Shown: piece after piece, positions 8,815 to 17,242 of the stretch | Numbering within the stretch: position 1 is the stretch's first letter | How the letters are laid out: each line of letters starts with the position of its first letter | Assembly: GCF_900104155.1 (NCBI RefSeq) | Contig: NZ_FMYB01000005.1 | Coordinates: 99,437 to 163,436 of the forward strand | DNA length: 64,000 nucleotides | Direction: 5' to 3' | From: Butyrivibrio sp. INlla16 | Lineage (GTDB): Bacteria; Bacillota; Clostridia; Lachnospirales; Lachnospiraceae | Made by a program: the position numbers and the translations under genes | The notes under the pieces: model-generated | Databases searched by the model: none | Seen by the model: only the letters and a program-made list of their open reading frames with translations | What the model was told of the DNA's origin: nothing

Positions 8815-8860
8815 CCCCTCATCCGGCACTTCGTGCCACCTTTCCCCATAGGGGGAAGGC
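8815..8860. repeat. Dispersed double-hairpin repeat, copy 1
   Basis: CCCCTCATCC, then the hairpin GGCACTTCGTGCC, then a second hairpin CCTTTCCCCATAGGGGGAAGG. The same layout recurs at 41952-41996 and 45312-45357, and a remnant of the second hairpin is seen at 11129-11143. It lies between hemZ and the MATE gene. Confidence 0.85.
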
Positions 8861-8864
8861 ATTA

Positions 8865-10400
8865 CTATGTAAACAAACTCTTTTTTCTCTCAATCATGTC
8901 ATCAGTATTATTCATGTAGAGTGTGACGTCCTTGACGTTGTCACAACGCTCAATTCTACCATCACCGTAAACTCTCTTGGTTACGGTTCCAGCCCCCAAT
9001 GCTACTATTGACTGGACTTCCTCCATCATAAGAATATTGTAAATCCCGGCCTTGCCTTCACGAGCATATCCGGTATTTTCAAGATTACCGGATATATTTT
9101 TCTGCCTATAGAGATAGTAAGGTGTAAGCCCCATCTTTGCAGCACCTTCTTTTGCTATCTCCATCATTCTTCCTGTATCGCCTGCAACAAAGAAACCATT
9201 GTTTCTTATATGCTCCGCAAGTCTTGATCCTCTTTTTACGGATAGACTGTGTACGGTAAGATCATCCGGATTAAGCTTTATGATTTCCTGCATTGTATGT
9301 TCAACGTCAGCTTCAGTTTCACCCGGAAGACCAAGTATGATATCCATATTTATATTGTCGAAGCCTTCTTCTCTGGCCATGTTATATGCATTTATGAACT
9401 GCTCAACGGTATGCTGTCTTCCGATACGTTTAAGAGTCTCATCGCTCATCGTTTGTGGATTAACGGATATTCTGTCAACTCCACACTCTTTCATTGCACG
9501 AAGCTTCTCTCTGGTAATGGAATCAGGTCTGCCGGATTCAACGGTAAACTCTCTGCACTCGGATAGGTCTATCTTTTCTCTGAGATAAGTGATTAGTCTT
9601 GTCATCTCATCAGGTTCAAGAGTTGTAGGTGTACCGCCTCCGATATAGACGGAATTAACAACCTTTCCTTGAAAGGTCTCTGCCACATAATCAATCTCTT
9701 TTTCAAGACAGCTTATATAATCACTTACCTTCTTTTTCCACGTAACTATAGGGAAAGATGTAAATGAGCAATACAGACAAGTTGTAGGACAAAAGGGAAT
9801 CCCCAAATATATGCTATATCCATTTTTATAGTTGATATCATCAAGGATTTTCTTTTCTCTGAGTGCAATATTATAGGCCAGATCAGTCTTTTCATCAGAT
9901 ACAAAGAATGTCTCCTTCATGTATTTTCTAATCTCAGCTTCATTCTGTCCGGATTCCAGCATCTGCATCGGAATTCTTGTAGGTCTTATTCCGGTAAGTG
10001 ATCCCCAGGGCAGTTCATGACCTATTTCATGGGAAAGTTCCCTATACATCATCTGCTTTAATGCATTCTTGGGTGTTGATAGAGAAGCCGTGCTTCCGTT
10101 TGTGGAGCTTTCACTGCTAACCCCAGCGCTTTCTTCGTTGCCGCTTACACCATTCGAAGCAATATCGCATACTGTTTCTGCTTCCTTACAAACTCCATCA
10201 CTATGAATAATCTTCATTGAGATTTTTCCGGCTTCCTCTTCCAGAATAATCTCAATTTTGAAAAGAATATTTTCATTATCACCCTTAGAACTCAGCTCAT
10301 CAAAAGTAAGAACACTCAAATCCTCTTTTGGATAGAAAGCCTTAACCAGTGAATGTATATCGTATTTAAATTTATCTTTGTTTATCAAAACCTGAATCAT
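8865..10400 (-). CDS. hemZ: Coproporphyrinogen III oxidase-like radical SAM protein HemZ
   Basis: A 511-residue radical SAM enzyme. The cluster-binding motif C-x3-C-x2-C is C204, C208 and C211 (IPFCPTTCLYCSF), followed by YIGGGTPTTL, the glycine-rich SAM motif. The N-terminal 190 residues match the HemZ-type extension, including LPWGSLTGIRPTRI. HemZ is the oxygen-independent coproporphyrinogen dehydrogenase-like protein of Firmicutes. In organisms without heme synthesis its actual job is uncertain. It follows the MBL hydrolase, rel and apt on the same strand, the order common in Clostridia. A serine/threonine-rich stretch around residues 85-110 looks like a low-complexity linker. Confidence 0.9.
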   Translation of the reverse strand: MIQVLINKDKFKYDIHSLVKAFYPKEDLSVLTFDELSSKGDNENILFKIEIILEEEAGKISMKIIHSDGVCKEAETVCDIASNGVSGNEESAGVSSESSTNGSTASLSTPKNALKQMMYRELSHEIGHELPWGSLTGIRPTRIPMQMLESGQNEAEIRKYMKETFFVSDEKTDLAYNIALREKKILDDINYKNGYSIYLGIPFCPTTCLYCSFTSFPIVTWKKKVSDYISCLEKEIDYVAETFQGKVVNSVYIGGGTPTTLEPDEMTRLITYLREKIDLSECREFTVESGRPDSITREKLRAMKECGVDRISVNPQTMSDETLKRIGRQHTVEQFINAYNMAREEGFDNINMDIILGLPGETEADVEHTMQEIIKLNPDDLTVHSLSVKRGSRLAEHIRNNGFFVAGDTGRMMEIAKEGAAKMGLTPYYLYRQKNISGNLENTGYAREGKAGIYNILMMEEVQSIVALGAGTVTKRVYGDGRIERCDNVKDVTLYMNNTDDMIERKKSLFT

Positions 10401-10415
10401 AACTAACCTAAAACC

Positions 10416-11105
10416 TTATAAATACATATTATTCATTTTTTCATAACCTATTGTTGTTGAAGGTCCATGTCCGGGGAACACTTCTGTATCATCCGGAAGC
10501 CCCCATAACTTTTCATGACATGAATGGACAAGTGTAGACATAGATCCTCCGGGGAAATCCGTTCTTCCAACAGAGCCTTCAAATAGCGTATCACCGCTAA
10601 TCAGAATATGGTCTTCTTCAAAATAATAGCAGCAACTGCCTTCTGTATGTCCGGGCGTACCAATAAGTTTAAATCGTAAACCGGCAGCCTCACACTCATC
10701 CCCGTCGCATAGATACTTGTCAGGTTTAACAGTTAAATTTTCTCCGAATTGACTGGAAAGATTATAATCAGGATCCTCGCAAAGTCTCTTTTCTTTTTCA
10801 TAGATAAAAACTTTAGCTCCAGAAAGCTTTCTTAGTTCATCAACACCGCCGATATGGTCAAAATGTGCATGAGTAAGGTAGATAGCATCTACCTTAAATC
10901 CATGATTTTTTAACTTTTCGTATATCAGTTTTCCGAGATCAGCCGGATCAAAAAAAACTACCGGCGTAAGATCATTTTCATCTGTAACCGGAGTATTTTC
11001 ACTATGATCTTTACCATCTTCCTTATAAACAAAATAGCAGTTAGTCTGTACCATTCCAAGGCACATTGATCCAACTGCCGCAGTTCCTATTTCTTTATTT
11101 GACAT
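10416..11105 (-). CDS. MBL-fold metallo-hydrolase (glyoxalase II-like)
   Basis: A 229-residue metallo-beta-lactamase fold protein with the metal-binding motif LTHAHFDHIGG (H79, H81, D83, H84) and later metal ligands in GTPGHTEGSCC, LISGDTLFEGSVGRTD and FPGHGPST. This pattern is the hydroxyacylglutathione hydrolase-like subgroup, which hydrolyses thioesters with a two-metal centre. Substrate is unknown. The ATG is preceded by AAAGG seven bases away. It lies 15 bases before hemZ and about 55 bases after rel on the same strand, so a rel-MBL-hemZ transcript is likely. A roughly 15-residue acidic segment (about residues 30-45) is inserted near the N-terminus. Confidence 0.9.
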   Translation of the reverse strand: MSNKEIGTAAVGSMCLGMVQTNCYFVYKEDGKDHSENTPVTDENDLTPVVFFDPADLGKLIYEKLKNHGFKVDAIYLTHAHFDHIGGVDELRKLSGAKVFIYEKEKRLCEDPDYNLSSQFGENLTVKPDKYLCDGDECEAAGLRFKLIGTPGHTEGSCCYYFEEDHILISGDTLFEGSVGRTDFPGGSMSTLVHSCHEKLWGLPDDTEVFPGHGPSTTIGYEKMNNMYL

Positions 11106-11128
11106 CTTTTTACCTTTCTGAACTCGTA

Positions 11129-11143
11129 CCCCCCATTAGGGGG
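11129..11143. repeat. Remnant of dispersed hairpin repeat
   Basis: CCCCCCATTAGGGGG forms a short stem-loop between rel and the MBL gene. It resembles only the second hairpin of the repeat at 8815-8860; the first hairpin is absent. No T-run follows, so it does not look like a terminator. Confidence 0.4.
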
Positions 11144-11160
11144 AGACTTAAGAAATTTGC

Positions 11161-13440
11161 TTAACCTGTAGTTCTCTCGATATCTATAACGCTGTCAATA
11201 TTTCTGATCTTATCAACAATCTCACCCAGCTCTTCTCTGCTTGATACCTGGAATGAAGTCTCCATCGTAGCAAGTCCCTGCTTACTTGTCCTGGTATTCA
11301 TTGAGAGAATATCTACATTCTTCTCAGTGAGAGCTCGGGATACATCAGCAAGAAGTCCTGATCTGTTATTGGCAAATATGTTGATAGTAGCTACATACTT
11401 TTCGCCGAGAGCATGGCTTTCCCACTTAGCTTCAATGAGTCTTGTTCTGTCCTCATTCTGCATAGCACGGACATTGATACAATCCTTTCTGTGGATTGAT
11501 ACTCCTCGTCCTCTGGTAACAAATCCTACAATCGGATCTCCCGGAACAGGATTACAGCACTTGGAAAACCTGACAGCAACATCGTGGATTCCCTTAACAA
11601 TAATGGCACTTCCTGAGCTGCTGACTCTTGGTGTGACACTGGACTCAGCAACAGCCGCAAGAACTTCTTCGTCGTTCATGTTCTGTTTGTGATCCTTCTC
11701 ATACAGCTCGAGGATCTTATTAACAACCTGACCTTCCTTAAGACCACCATGTCCGATAGCAGCCATTACAGCATCCCAGCTGTGGAAACCGTACTTTCTC
11801 ACTATAAGATTCTGGTACTCAGGCTTCATAACATTGTAAATATCAATACCTTTGGATTTACAATATTCAACAAGAAGTTCCTTACCCTTATTGATATTCT
11901 CTTCTTTAAACTCGTGTCTGAACCACTGATTTATTTTATTTTTTGTCGAAGTACTGCCGACAATACTGAGCCAGTCTCTGCTTGGTCCTTTGGAATTCTG
12001 GCTGGTAAGGATCTCGATTCTGTCACCATTTTGAATTCTGTAATCAATAGGAACCAGTTTACCATTTACTTTGGCTCCGATCATCTTATTACCGACAGCG
12101 CTGTGAATGCTGTAGGCAAAATCAATTGGAGTTGAACCTGCAGGAAGATTCTTTACTTCACCATTCGGCGTGAAGCAATATACATCCTCTGAAAACAGGT
12201 TTAGATCACTCTTTAAGAGGTTCATGAACTCCTGATTATCTGACATGTCCTGTTGCCACTCAAGAATCTGGCGAAGCCAGGTGAGCTTCTCTTCTTCCTG
12301 GCCCTCAACATGTTTTCCGTCAGAAGCCTCTTTATATTTCCAATGTGCAGCGATACCGTATTCAGCGGCACGATGCATTTCATATGTTCTGATCTGAATC
12401 TCGAAGGGCTGACCGGTAGCGCCAATAAGTGTCGTATGCAATGACTGATACATATTGGGCTTAGGCATGGCGATATAATCCTTGAATCTTCCCGGAATTG
12501 GTTTATACATCTCGTGGATAACACCAAGTGCCGCATAACAATCCTTAACGGAACCAACTATAATCCTTACAGCGAAAAGATCGTAGAGCTGTTCCAACGA
12601 TTTGCCCTGATTATGCATCTTTTTATATATACTGAAAAAGTGCTTAACTCTTCCGTTTACTTCTCCTGGAATTCCTGCGTCGGCAATGTGCTGTCTAACC
12701 TCAGCACAGATTTCATCTACATATTTTTCTCTCTCAATTTTCCTTTGAGCAACACGTTTTACGAGATCGTAGTAGATGTCAGGTTCAAGATATTTTAATG
12801 AAAGATCATCCAGTTCAATCTTAATCTTACTTATGCCGAGTCTTCCGGCAATAGGGCTGTAAATATCCAGCGTCTCCTGGGCAATCCTTTGCTGCTTAAC
12901 TTCCGGCATATGCTTTAAAGTACGCATGTTATGAAGTCTGTCTGCAAGCTTAATAAGGATTACACGGATATCCTTTGCCATAGCTAGGAACATTTTTCTG
13001 AGATTTTGAGCCTGAAGCTCCATCTGATCCGGAGTCTTTGTCGCATAGTCACCGGAAAGTTCCAATCCCTGCAACTTAGTAACGCCGTCAACAAGAAGCG
13101 CAACATCGGCGCCAAACTGCTCCTCAACCTGTTCCTTGGTATAAATGGTATCCTCTACGACATCATGAAGAAGACCTGCCGCAATTGTCTCCTTATCCAT
13201 TTCGAGATCGGCAAGGATAATTGATACGCATAGAGGATGAATAATATAAGGCTCACCCGACTTGCGTCGCTGCTCCTTATGAGCCTCAAACGCTGCCTGA
13301 TAAGCCTTCTCAATCAAAGTTATATCATCGGATGGATGATATCTGCGGACACGGGAAATAAGCCCTTTATAGAGGGCTTCGGGAGACTGAAATTCGTCTA
13401 TCGCTTCAATTTTGCCATCATCAAATTCTGTCTGTCCCAT
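11161..13440 (-). CDS. rel: Bifunctional (p)ppGpp synthetase/hydrolase Rel
   Basis: A 759-residue long-form RSH protein. The hydrolase HD domain is first (IIHPL with H68, and LLHDVVEDT with H92 and D93). The synthetase domain follows, with the basic RFKD loop typical of bifunctional Rel enzymes and YQSLHT. A TGS domain (YCFTPNGEVKNLP, about residues 410-475), a helical/zinc-finger-like region with FSKCCNPVPGDPI, and a C-terminal ACT domain (about 685-757) complete it. All catalytic motifs look intact, so it should both make and degrade the stringent-response alarmone at the ribosome. It lies 20 bases after apt on the same strand, a standard Firmicutes pairing linking purine salvage and alarmone control. 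Confidence 0.97.
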   Translation of the reverse strand: MGQTEFDDGKIEAIDEFQSPEALYKGLISRVRRYHPSDDITLIEKAYQAAFEAHKEQRRKSGEPYIIHPLCVSIILADLEMDKETIAAGLLHDVVEDTIYTKEQVEEQFGADVALLVDGVTKLQGLELSGDYATKTPDQMELQAQNLRKMFLAMAKDIRVILIKLADRLHNMRTLKHMPEVKQQRIAQETLDIYSPIAGRLGISKIKIELDDLSLKYLEPDIYYDLVKRVAQRKIEREKYVDEICAEVRQHIADAGIPGEVNGRVKHFFSIYKKMHNQGKSLEQLYDLFAVRIIVGSVKDCYAALGVIHEMYKPIPGRFKDYIAMPKPNMYQSLHTTLIGATGQPFEIQIRTYEMHRAAEYGIAAHWKYKEASDGKHVEGQEEEKLTWLRQILEWQQDMSDNQEFMNLLKSDLNLFSEDVYCFTPNGEVKNLPAGSTPIDFAYSIHSAVGNKMIGAKVNGKLVPIDYRIQNGDRIEILTSQNSKGPSRDWLSIVGSTSTKNKINQWFRHEFKEENINKGKELLVEYCKSKGIDIYNVMKPEYQNLIVRKYGFHSWDAVMAAIGHGGLKEGQVVNKILELYEKDHKQNMNDEEVLAAVAESSVTPRVSSSGSAIIVKGIHDVAVRFSKCCNPVPGDPIVGFVTRGRGVSIHRKDCINVRAMQNEDRTRLIEAKWESHALGEKYVATINIFANNRSGLLADVSRALTEKNVDILSMNTRTSKQGLATMETSFQVSSREELGEIVDKIRNIDSVIDIERTTG

Positions 13441-13460
13441 ATTTACATCCCATTAAAAAA

Positions 13461-13985
13461 TTATTTACCTTCATATGCAAGTGCAGAATAGAGCTTGTAA
13501 TCTCCAAGAGCTTCTCTTCCATTAAGCCCCTTGAGTTCCAACAATACAAGAACGCCGGCAACTTCACCGCCAAGTCTTTCGATCATTTTGATCATAGCCT
13601 TAACAGTACCGCCTGTTGCAATAAGGTCATCAACAATAATAACCTTCTGTCCGGGTTTGATAGCATCCTTATGTATCTCAAGTGTTGCTGTGCCATACTC
13701 AAGCTCATAATCCTCAGAAATTGTCTCGCAAGGAAGCTTACCCTTTTTGCGAATCATGACAAATCCTTTTTTAAGATTATATGCAATAGCTGTTCCAAAA
13801 ATAAATCCTCTGGACTCAGCACCTACAACTACATCAAAATCAAGATCCTTTACAAGATCCTGCATCTCATTTATTGCAAGCTGAAGTCCGTCAGGATCCT
13901 GAATTACTGTGGTAATATCGCGAAACATAATTCCCGGTTCCGGAAAATCAGGTATAGTTCTAACATAATCATTTAACTGTTTCAT
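13461..13985 (-). CDS. apt: Adenine phosphoribosyltransferase
   Basis: A 174-residue type I phosphoribosyltransferase that converts adenine plus PRPP to AMP. It has the N-terminal IPDFPEPGIMFRDIT motif specific to Apt, GAESRGFIFG, and the PRPP loop VIIVDDLIATGGT near residues 120-132. Length equals the family norm. GAGGTG precedes the ATG with AAAAT spacing. It is the first gene of the apt-rel-MBL-hemZ run. Insertion sequence A ends about 120 bases upstream, close to where this operon's promoter should be. Confidence 0.97.
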   Translation of the reverse strand: MKQLNDYVRTIPDFPEPGIMFRDITTVIQDPDGLQLAINEMQDLVKDLDFDVVVGAESRGFIFGTAIAYNLKKGFVMIRKKGKLPCETISEDYELEYGTATLEIHKDAIKPGQKVIIVDDLIATGGTVKAMIKMIERLGGEVAGVLVLLELKGLNGREALGDYKLYSALAYEGK

Positions 13986-14106
13986 ATTTTCACCTCATCG
14001 TAATGAAAATTATAAATTATTATAACTAAATAAGTATATCACGAAATATGGGGTAATGAAGAAAAATTTATTCAATATTCATAAAATTTTAAGCTCTGTT
14101 TTGTAT

Positions 14107-14172
14107 AAAAAGAACCCCCAAATATCAGAATCTAATATTTTCATGAATTTTGCATCTTTTATACTAAAAAGT
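14107..14172. repeat. Left terminal inverted repeat of insertion sequence A
   Basis: Tip AAAAAGAACCCCCAAATATC, then a 15-base stretch missing from the other end, then CATGAATTTTGCA and TTTTATACTAA. The last part contains TTATACTA, the reverse of the half-site in the transposase promoter palindrome. Confidence 0.75.
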
Positions 14173-14178
14173 CCTGTA

Positions 14179-15975
14179 TCACACATCCCGTTCCGATAAT
14201 GGCTTGCGGGGGCGGCCACGTCGCTTTACAGGCTTCCGCTTAGATGTGTAGTACGGGCTGCAGCCATCAGGTATCGCTACATCAAATGCCTTGCATATAT
14301 TAACCTGTGCTCCAACAAATGGGGTGATCACTTTGGCTTTGTTCGTATGCTCAACGCATCGGATAGGACGCATCTCGTCAAGTATGTCAAGCGAAGACTC
14401 AAAGAGCTGCTTGAGCTCAGTAGTCCGCCATATATAGCGAATGTATGATGTCAGCATAAGGGATATGAACAGTATGAATAATCTTCCTGTTTTGCCTTCT
14501 TCTGAACTGTTTTGCTGTTTATCAAAATGAAGCTGGCTCTTCATCTGTTGGAAGTACTTTTCTTGCTCATCCCTAAGGCGATACTGCTTGTAGGTTTCAA
14601 CAGCATCCATATCCACACCCATAGTGGTTATGGCAAAAAAGCCTGATATACGGCGGGCTTTTGCCACCTTCTTATCATTAGGGATGTAAGAAGTGATCAG
14701 TCTTGTCGACGGATCATACTTTATCTTGAAATAACGAAAATGTCGCTTTAGAAAAGCGTCATCTTCGCAAGGAACTGAATTGGTTATTCGTTCCAGGATT
14801 TCTTCTTTTTGCAGTTTGATCTCAGAGTCCAGGTATACCAGTTCTGAACTCCTGCGAACAGGGTCAAGGTACAAATTGATTTTAAGCACTGCCTTTTTAA
14901 CACTCTTGCCCTTGCTTTTTACATCGTAGCTATAATCATACTGCTTATAGTATATCTGCAGCTCAGGATCTACTTCCATGTCATCCGGGCGGGTGTTGAA
15001 CTCCCCGTAGGAGGTGATCTTTTCAAGGACGAACCCATTTCCTACTTCTGAGCAGGCAATGAACGGAAAGCCTTTCAGGATATACAGTTCAAGGTTGCGC
15101 AGCGATTCATAACCACGATCAGTCACATATATGACGCCCTTGAACTTGGCATGCTCCATATCTGAAAAGATGATAGGAAGACTTCTCGAATCAGGCATGT
15201 TACCCGGAAATGTTCTGTAATATACAGGCATATGACTTGAGAGTGTGTATGCAACCACTTCTTTAGTCTGGGGCAATGGGAGATGATCCTTGTTCTTTCC
15301 CCAATGGATATCTGCAAGTTTATCGCCCCAGGCAGAACGTGATGTAGAATCAACTGCAAGGACCTCCTCGTCCTTCAGCCGTGAAGCGCGCAGTTCAAGA
15401 AGCTGCATCCTATGATGTTCAGTAATGCTCTGAGTAAGCCTTGTTACATAAGATGGTGTCAAGTCATGGTCGGAAGGACTTTTCACAACACGTTGCCATC
15501 TTGGCAGTCTTCTGTATGAGTATTCAGTAATGATCGGGAAATAGGCAAGAGTCAGGATATCATTTACCATTTCCTCATTGCTGTTAAACACGGTCATCAG
15601 ATCCTTGCGAATGCCAAGCTTATCACTCAGCTGGTCAAGCAGCCAGATATCACCATAGAAGCGATTAAAATCATCCCCGGTGTACGCAGGGCGACCAGGT
15701 TTTCTCAAGCCAGAAAGCTGCTCAATAGCTGAAATATCCCAGTCTGCTGGAAATATGAGCTTTTGTCTTTCCTCGGGGCTGGCAAGGATATATGCCTTGC
15801 CTGGGATGAAGCGGTTATCTTCGAGGCGTCCCCAATGGACGTATCGATTCTTTTTCTTGCCAGTCACTGGATCAATATATGATGGTTGAGTGCTGGCATA
15901 GCAGTAACCATTTGCGTTATGAGTTGAAACCTGATAACCGCTTTCGGGTTTTGGTGGTCTTCCTGTACGAGCCAT
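14179..15975 (-). CDS. DDE transposase of insertion sequence A (IS1634-like)
   Basis: A 598-residue transposase. The catalytic triad is D209 (LAVDSTSRSA), D286 (YVTDRGYES) and E472, the last inside a perfect Y-x2-R-x3-E-x6-K signature (Y465, R468, E472, K479) that defines the IS4 superfamily. FPGNMPDSRS lies between the aspartates. Length and the long insertion before the glutamate fit the IS1634 group. The protein starts with ARTGRPPKP and ends with RRGRPRKP, both AT-hook-like. I chose ATG 15975 because GAGGTG lies four bases upstream; a GTG at 15987 would add four residues. No frameshift or stop is seen, so the element may be active. Confidence 0.93.
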   Translation of the reverse strand: MARTGRPPKPESGYQVSTHNANGYCYASTQPSYIDPVTGKKKNRYVHWGRLEDNRFIPGKAYILASPEERQKLIFPADWDISAIEQLSGLRKPGRPAYTGDDFNRFYGDIWLLDQLSDKLGIRKDLMTVFNSNEEMVNDILTLAYFPIITEYSYRRLPRWQRVVKSPSDHDLTPSYVTRLTQSITEHHRMQLLELRASRLKDEEVLAVDSTSRSAWGDKLADIHWGKNKDHLPLPQTKEVVAYTLSSHMPVYYRTFPGNMPDSRSLPIIFSDMEHAKFKGVIYVTDRGYESLRNLELYILKGFPFIACSEVGNGFVLEKITSYGEFNTRPDDMEVDPELQIYYKQYDYSYDVKSKGKSVKKAVLKINLYLDPVRRSSELVYLDSEIKLQKEEILERITNSVPCEDDAFLKRHFRYFKIKYDPSTRLITSYIPNDKKVAKARRISGFFAITTMGVDMDAVETYKQYRLRDEQEKYFQQMKSQLHFDKQQNSSEEGKTGRLFILFISLMLTSYIRYIWRTTELKQLFESSLDILDEMRPIRCVEHTNKAKVITPFVGAQVNICKAFDVAIPDGCSPYYTSKRKPVKRRGRPRKPLSERDV

Positions 15976-15987
15976 CTGACACCTCAC

Positions 15988-16028
15988 TTTCTAGTATAAA
16001 TTATACTAGAAAATCGTAAAAACATCAA
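15988..16028 (-). promoter_or_regulatory. Transposase A promoter with embedded palindrome
   Basis: Minus-strand sigma-A promoter: -35 TTGATG (16023-16028), 17-base spacer, -10 TATAAT (16000-16005). The -10 lies inside a palindrome with perfect 12-base arms (TTTCTAGTATAA and its complement, one central base) at 15988-16012. Its TAGTATAA core also occurs in both terminal repeats, which suggests the transposase binds its own promoter. Confidence 0.75.
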
Positions 16029-16083
16029 CCAAAAAGGTGGCTCAACCCCGCTATTTTATGCGTCTTTTAGCTTCTCGACGAAT

Positions 16084-16131
16084 TATTAGTATAAAACACT
16101 GCAAAATTCATGATATTTTGGGGCTCTTTTT
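16084..16131. repeat. Right terminal inverted repeat of insertion sequence A
   Basis: Read inward from 16131: AAAAAGAGCCCCAAAATATC, then ATGAATTTTGCA and TTTTATACTAAT. It mirrors the left end except for the missing 15-base stretch and carries TTAGTATAAAAC on the plus strand. Confidence 0.75.
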
Positions 16132-16147
16132 CTTTTATATTATAAAA

Positions 16148-17224
16148 TTATTCAAGATTAAACTGAATTGTCTCCGTCCCCATATCACCAATGAGTCCGA
16201 TAGATTCAACATTTTTAAGCTTTGAAGCATCCATCTGCTTTATAAGTACCATACTGAGCTTAGCGCCGGAAGGAATTGTTCCCTTGTAGGAACTAAGATC
16301 ATTATCAAGCATAGTAACATTGGTATATCCGACATTTGTACCATTCAAAATGACCTGGAAATGGGGATTTGCTTTTTCCATATCCACGGAAACATCCATA
16401 CCGCTCGTATTTGCAAGTCTAAAATTGAGAATAAGAAGTTTCTTACCCTGTGTAGCATTTATAACAAAAATATCATCATTATCAGGATAAGTACCCGCTA
16501 CACTATAGCCTGAATAGGTAAGGAAAATTCCCTTTGACAGTTCCTGTCTCATACCATCAACAGTCTTATCGGCTTCTGTGGAAGGAGCATCATTTTCGCT
16601 ACTTTGCTCAGTTGTAATTTCGGTATTACTACTATCTTCAGGCAAAGGTTCCGCGATATCCTGAGTATCTTCCTCCGGCTTTGTTTCTGTTTCAAGTCCG
16701 GCGTTTTCTATTCCCTCATCAAGATCATCTCCGAACTTTTCAAGGAGAGAGTCAATATCATCTTTATTTTCCGTGTTACCGACATCAGTTTCGGGAGCAG
16801 TATCATTATTTAATGGTTCACCCTCATCATCTCCCTCGGGATTTTGCAATGGTTCATCAGTCTGCACAAGCTCAGTCTCAGTCTGACTTTCATCTACTGT
16901 CAGTGCCTCTCCGGAATCATCATTACCTTCTTCCTCTTCCGGAGTCTCGAGCATATTGGCTATTTTTTTGGCATTCTCAGCATCTCGCGCTGCCTTTTTA
17001 GCTTCTCTGTCCTCTTTTTGCATTTGCTTTTCGAGTTCAAGAGAGCTTAATGATGAAAGCTTTTCAACTCCGTTATTGGAGTTTTTCATCAAAACACTAA
17101 CTGCATACTGAACAATCTGATCATGTTCCTCATCAGTCATTTCGGGAAATCCAGAACCGCACCCCGTAAGAAACATTCCCATTATGCAACCGGCTATTAA
17201 AGCTTTTAAACCACGTTTTTTCAT
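16148..17224 (-). CDS. Lipoprotein with acidic linker and C-terminal beta domain
   Basis: A 358-residue lipoprotein. The signal peptide starts MKKRGLKALIAGC and ends in the lipobox LTGC near residue 22. A lysine-rich coiled-coil-like segment (about 60-95) is followed by a long Glu/Asp/Thr-rich linker (about 95-220) and then a folded domain of about 130 residues (ILNFRLANTSGMDVSV...), which looks like a DUF4352-type immunoglobulin fold. I do not know its function. ATG 17224 has GGAGG five bases upstream; the alternative start at 17236 overlaps that ribosome site and is less likely. It directly follows a sensor kinase gene, so it may be an extracytoplasmic partner or target of that system. Confidence 0.8.
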   Translation of the reverse strand: MKKRGLKALIAGCIMGMFLTGCGSGFPEMTDEEHDQIVQYAVSVLMKNSNNGVEKLSSLSSLELEKQMQKEDREAKKAARDAENAKKIANMLETPEEEEGNDDSGEALTVDESQTETELVQTDEPLQNPEGDDEGEPLNNDTAPETDVGNTENKDDIDSLLEKFGDDLDEGIENAGLETETKPEEDTQDIAEPLPEDSSNTEITTEQSSENDAPSTEADKTVDGMRQELSKGIFLTYSGYSVAGTYPDNDDIFVINATQGKKLLILNFRLANTSGMDVSVDMEKANPHFQVILNGTNVGYTNVTMLDNDLSSYKGTIPSGAKLSMVLIKQMDASKLKNVESIGLIGDMGTETIQFNLE

Positions 17225-17242
17225 AAACGCCTCCATAAGGTA

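Larger units (their letters stand above)
14107..16131. mobile_element. Insertion sequence A (IS4 superfamily, IS1634-like)
   Basis: About 2.0 kb, holding one transposase gene read leftward. The tips are imperfect inverted repeats: AAAAAGAACCCC on the left (from 14107), and AAAAAGAGCCCC when the right end is read inward (from 16131). Further in, both ends share CATGAATTTTGCA and TTTTATACTAA, though the left end has about 15 additional bases between tip and inner match. No clear target duplication could be resolved because both flanks are T/A rich. It sits between the apt promoter side and the 3' end of the lipoprotein gene (stop 16148), without breaking either gene. Confidence 0.85.

Noticed and set aside
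14107..16131. A target duplication for insertion sequence A (TATAAAA near both ends).
   Set aside because: The two words are not at equal distance from the repeat tips, and the flanks are simply A/T rich.
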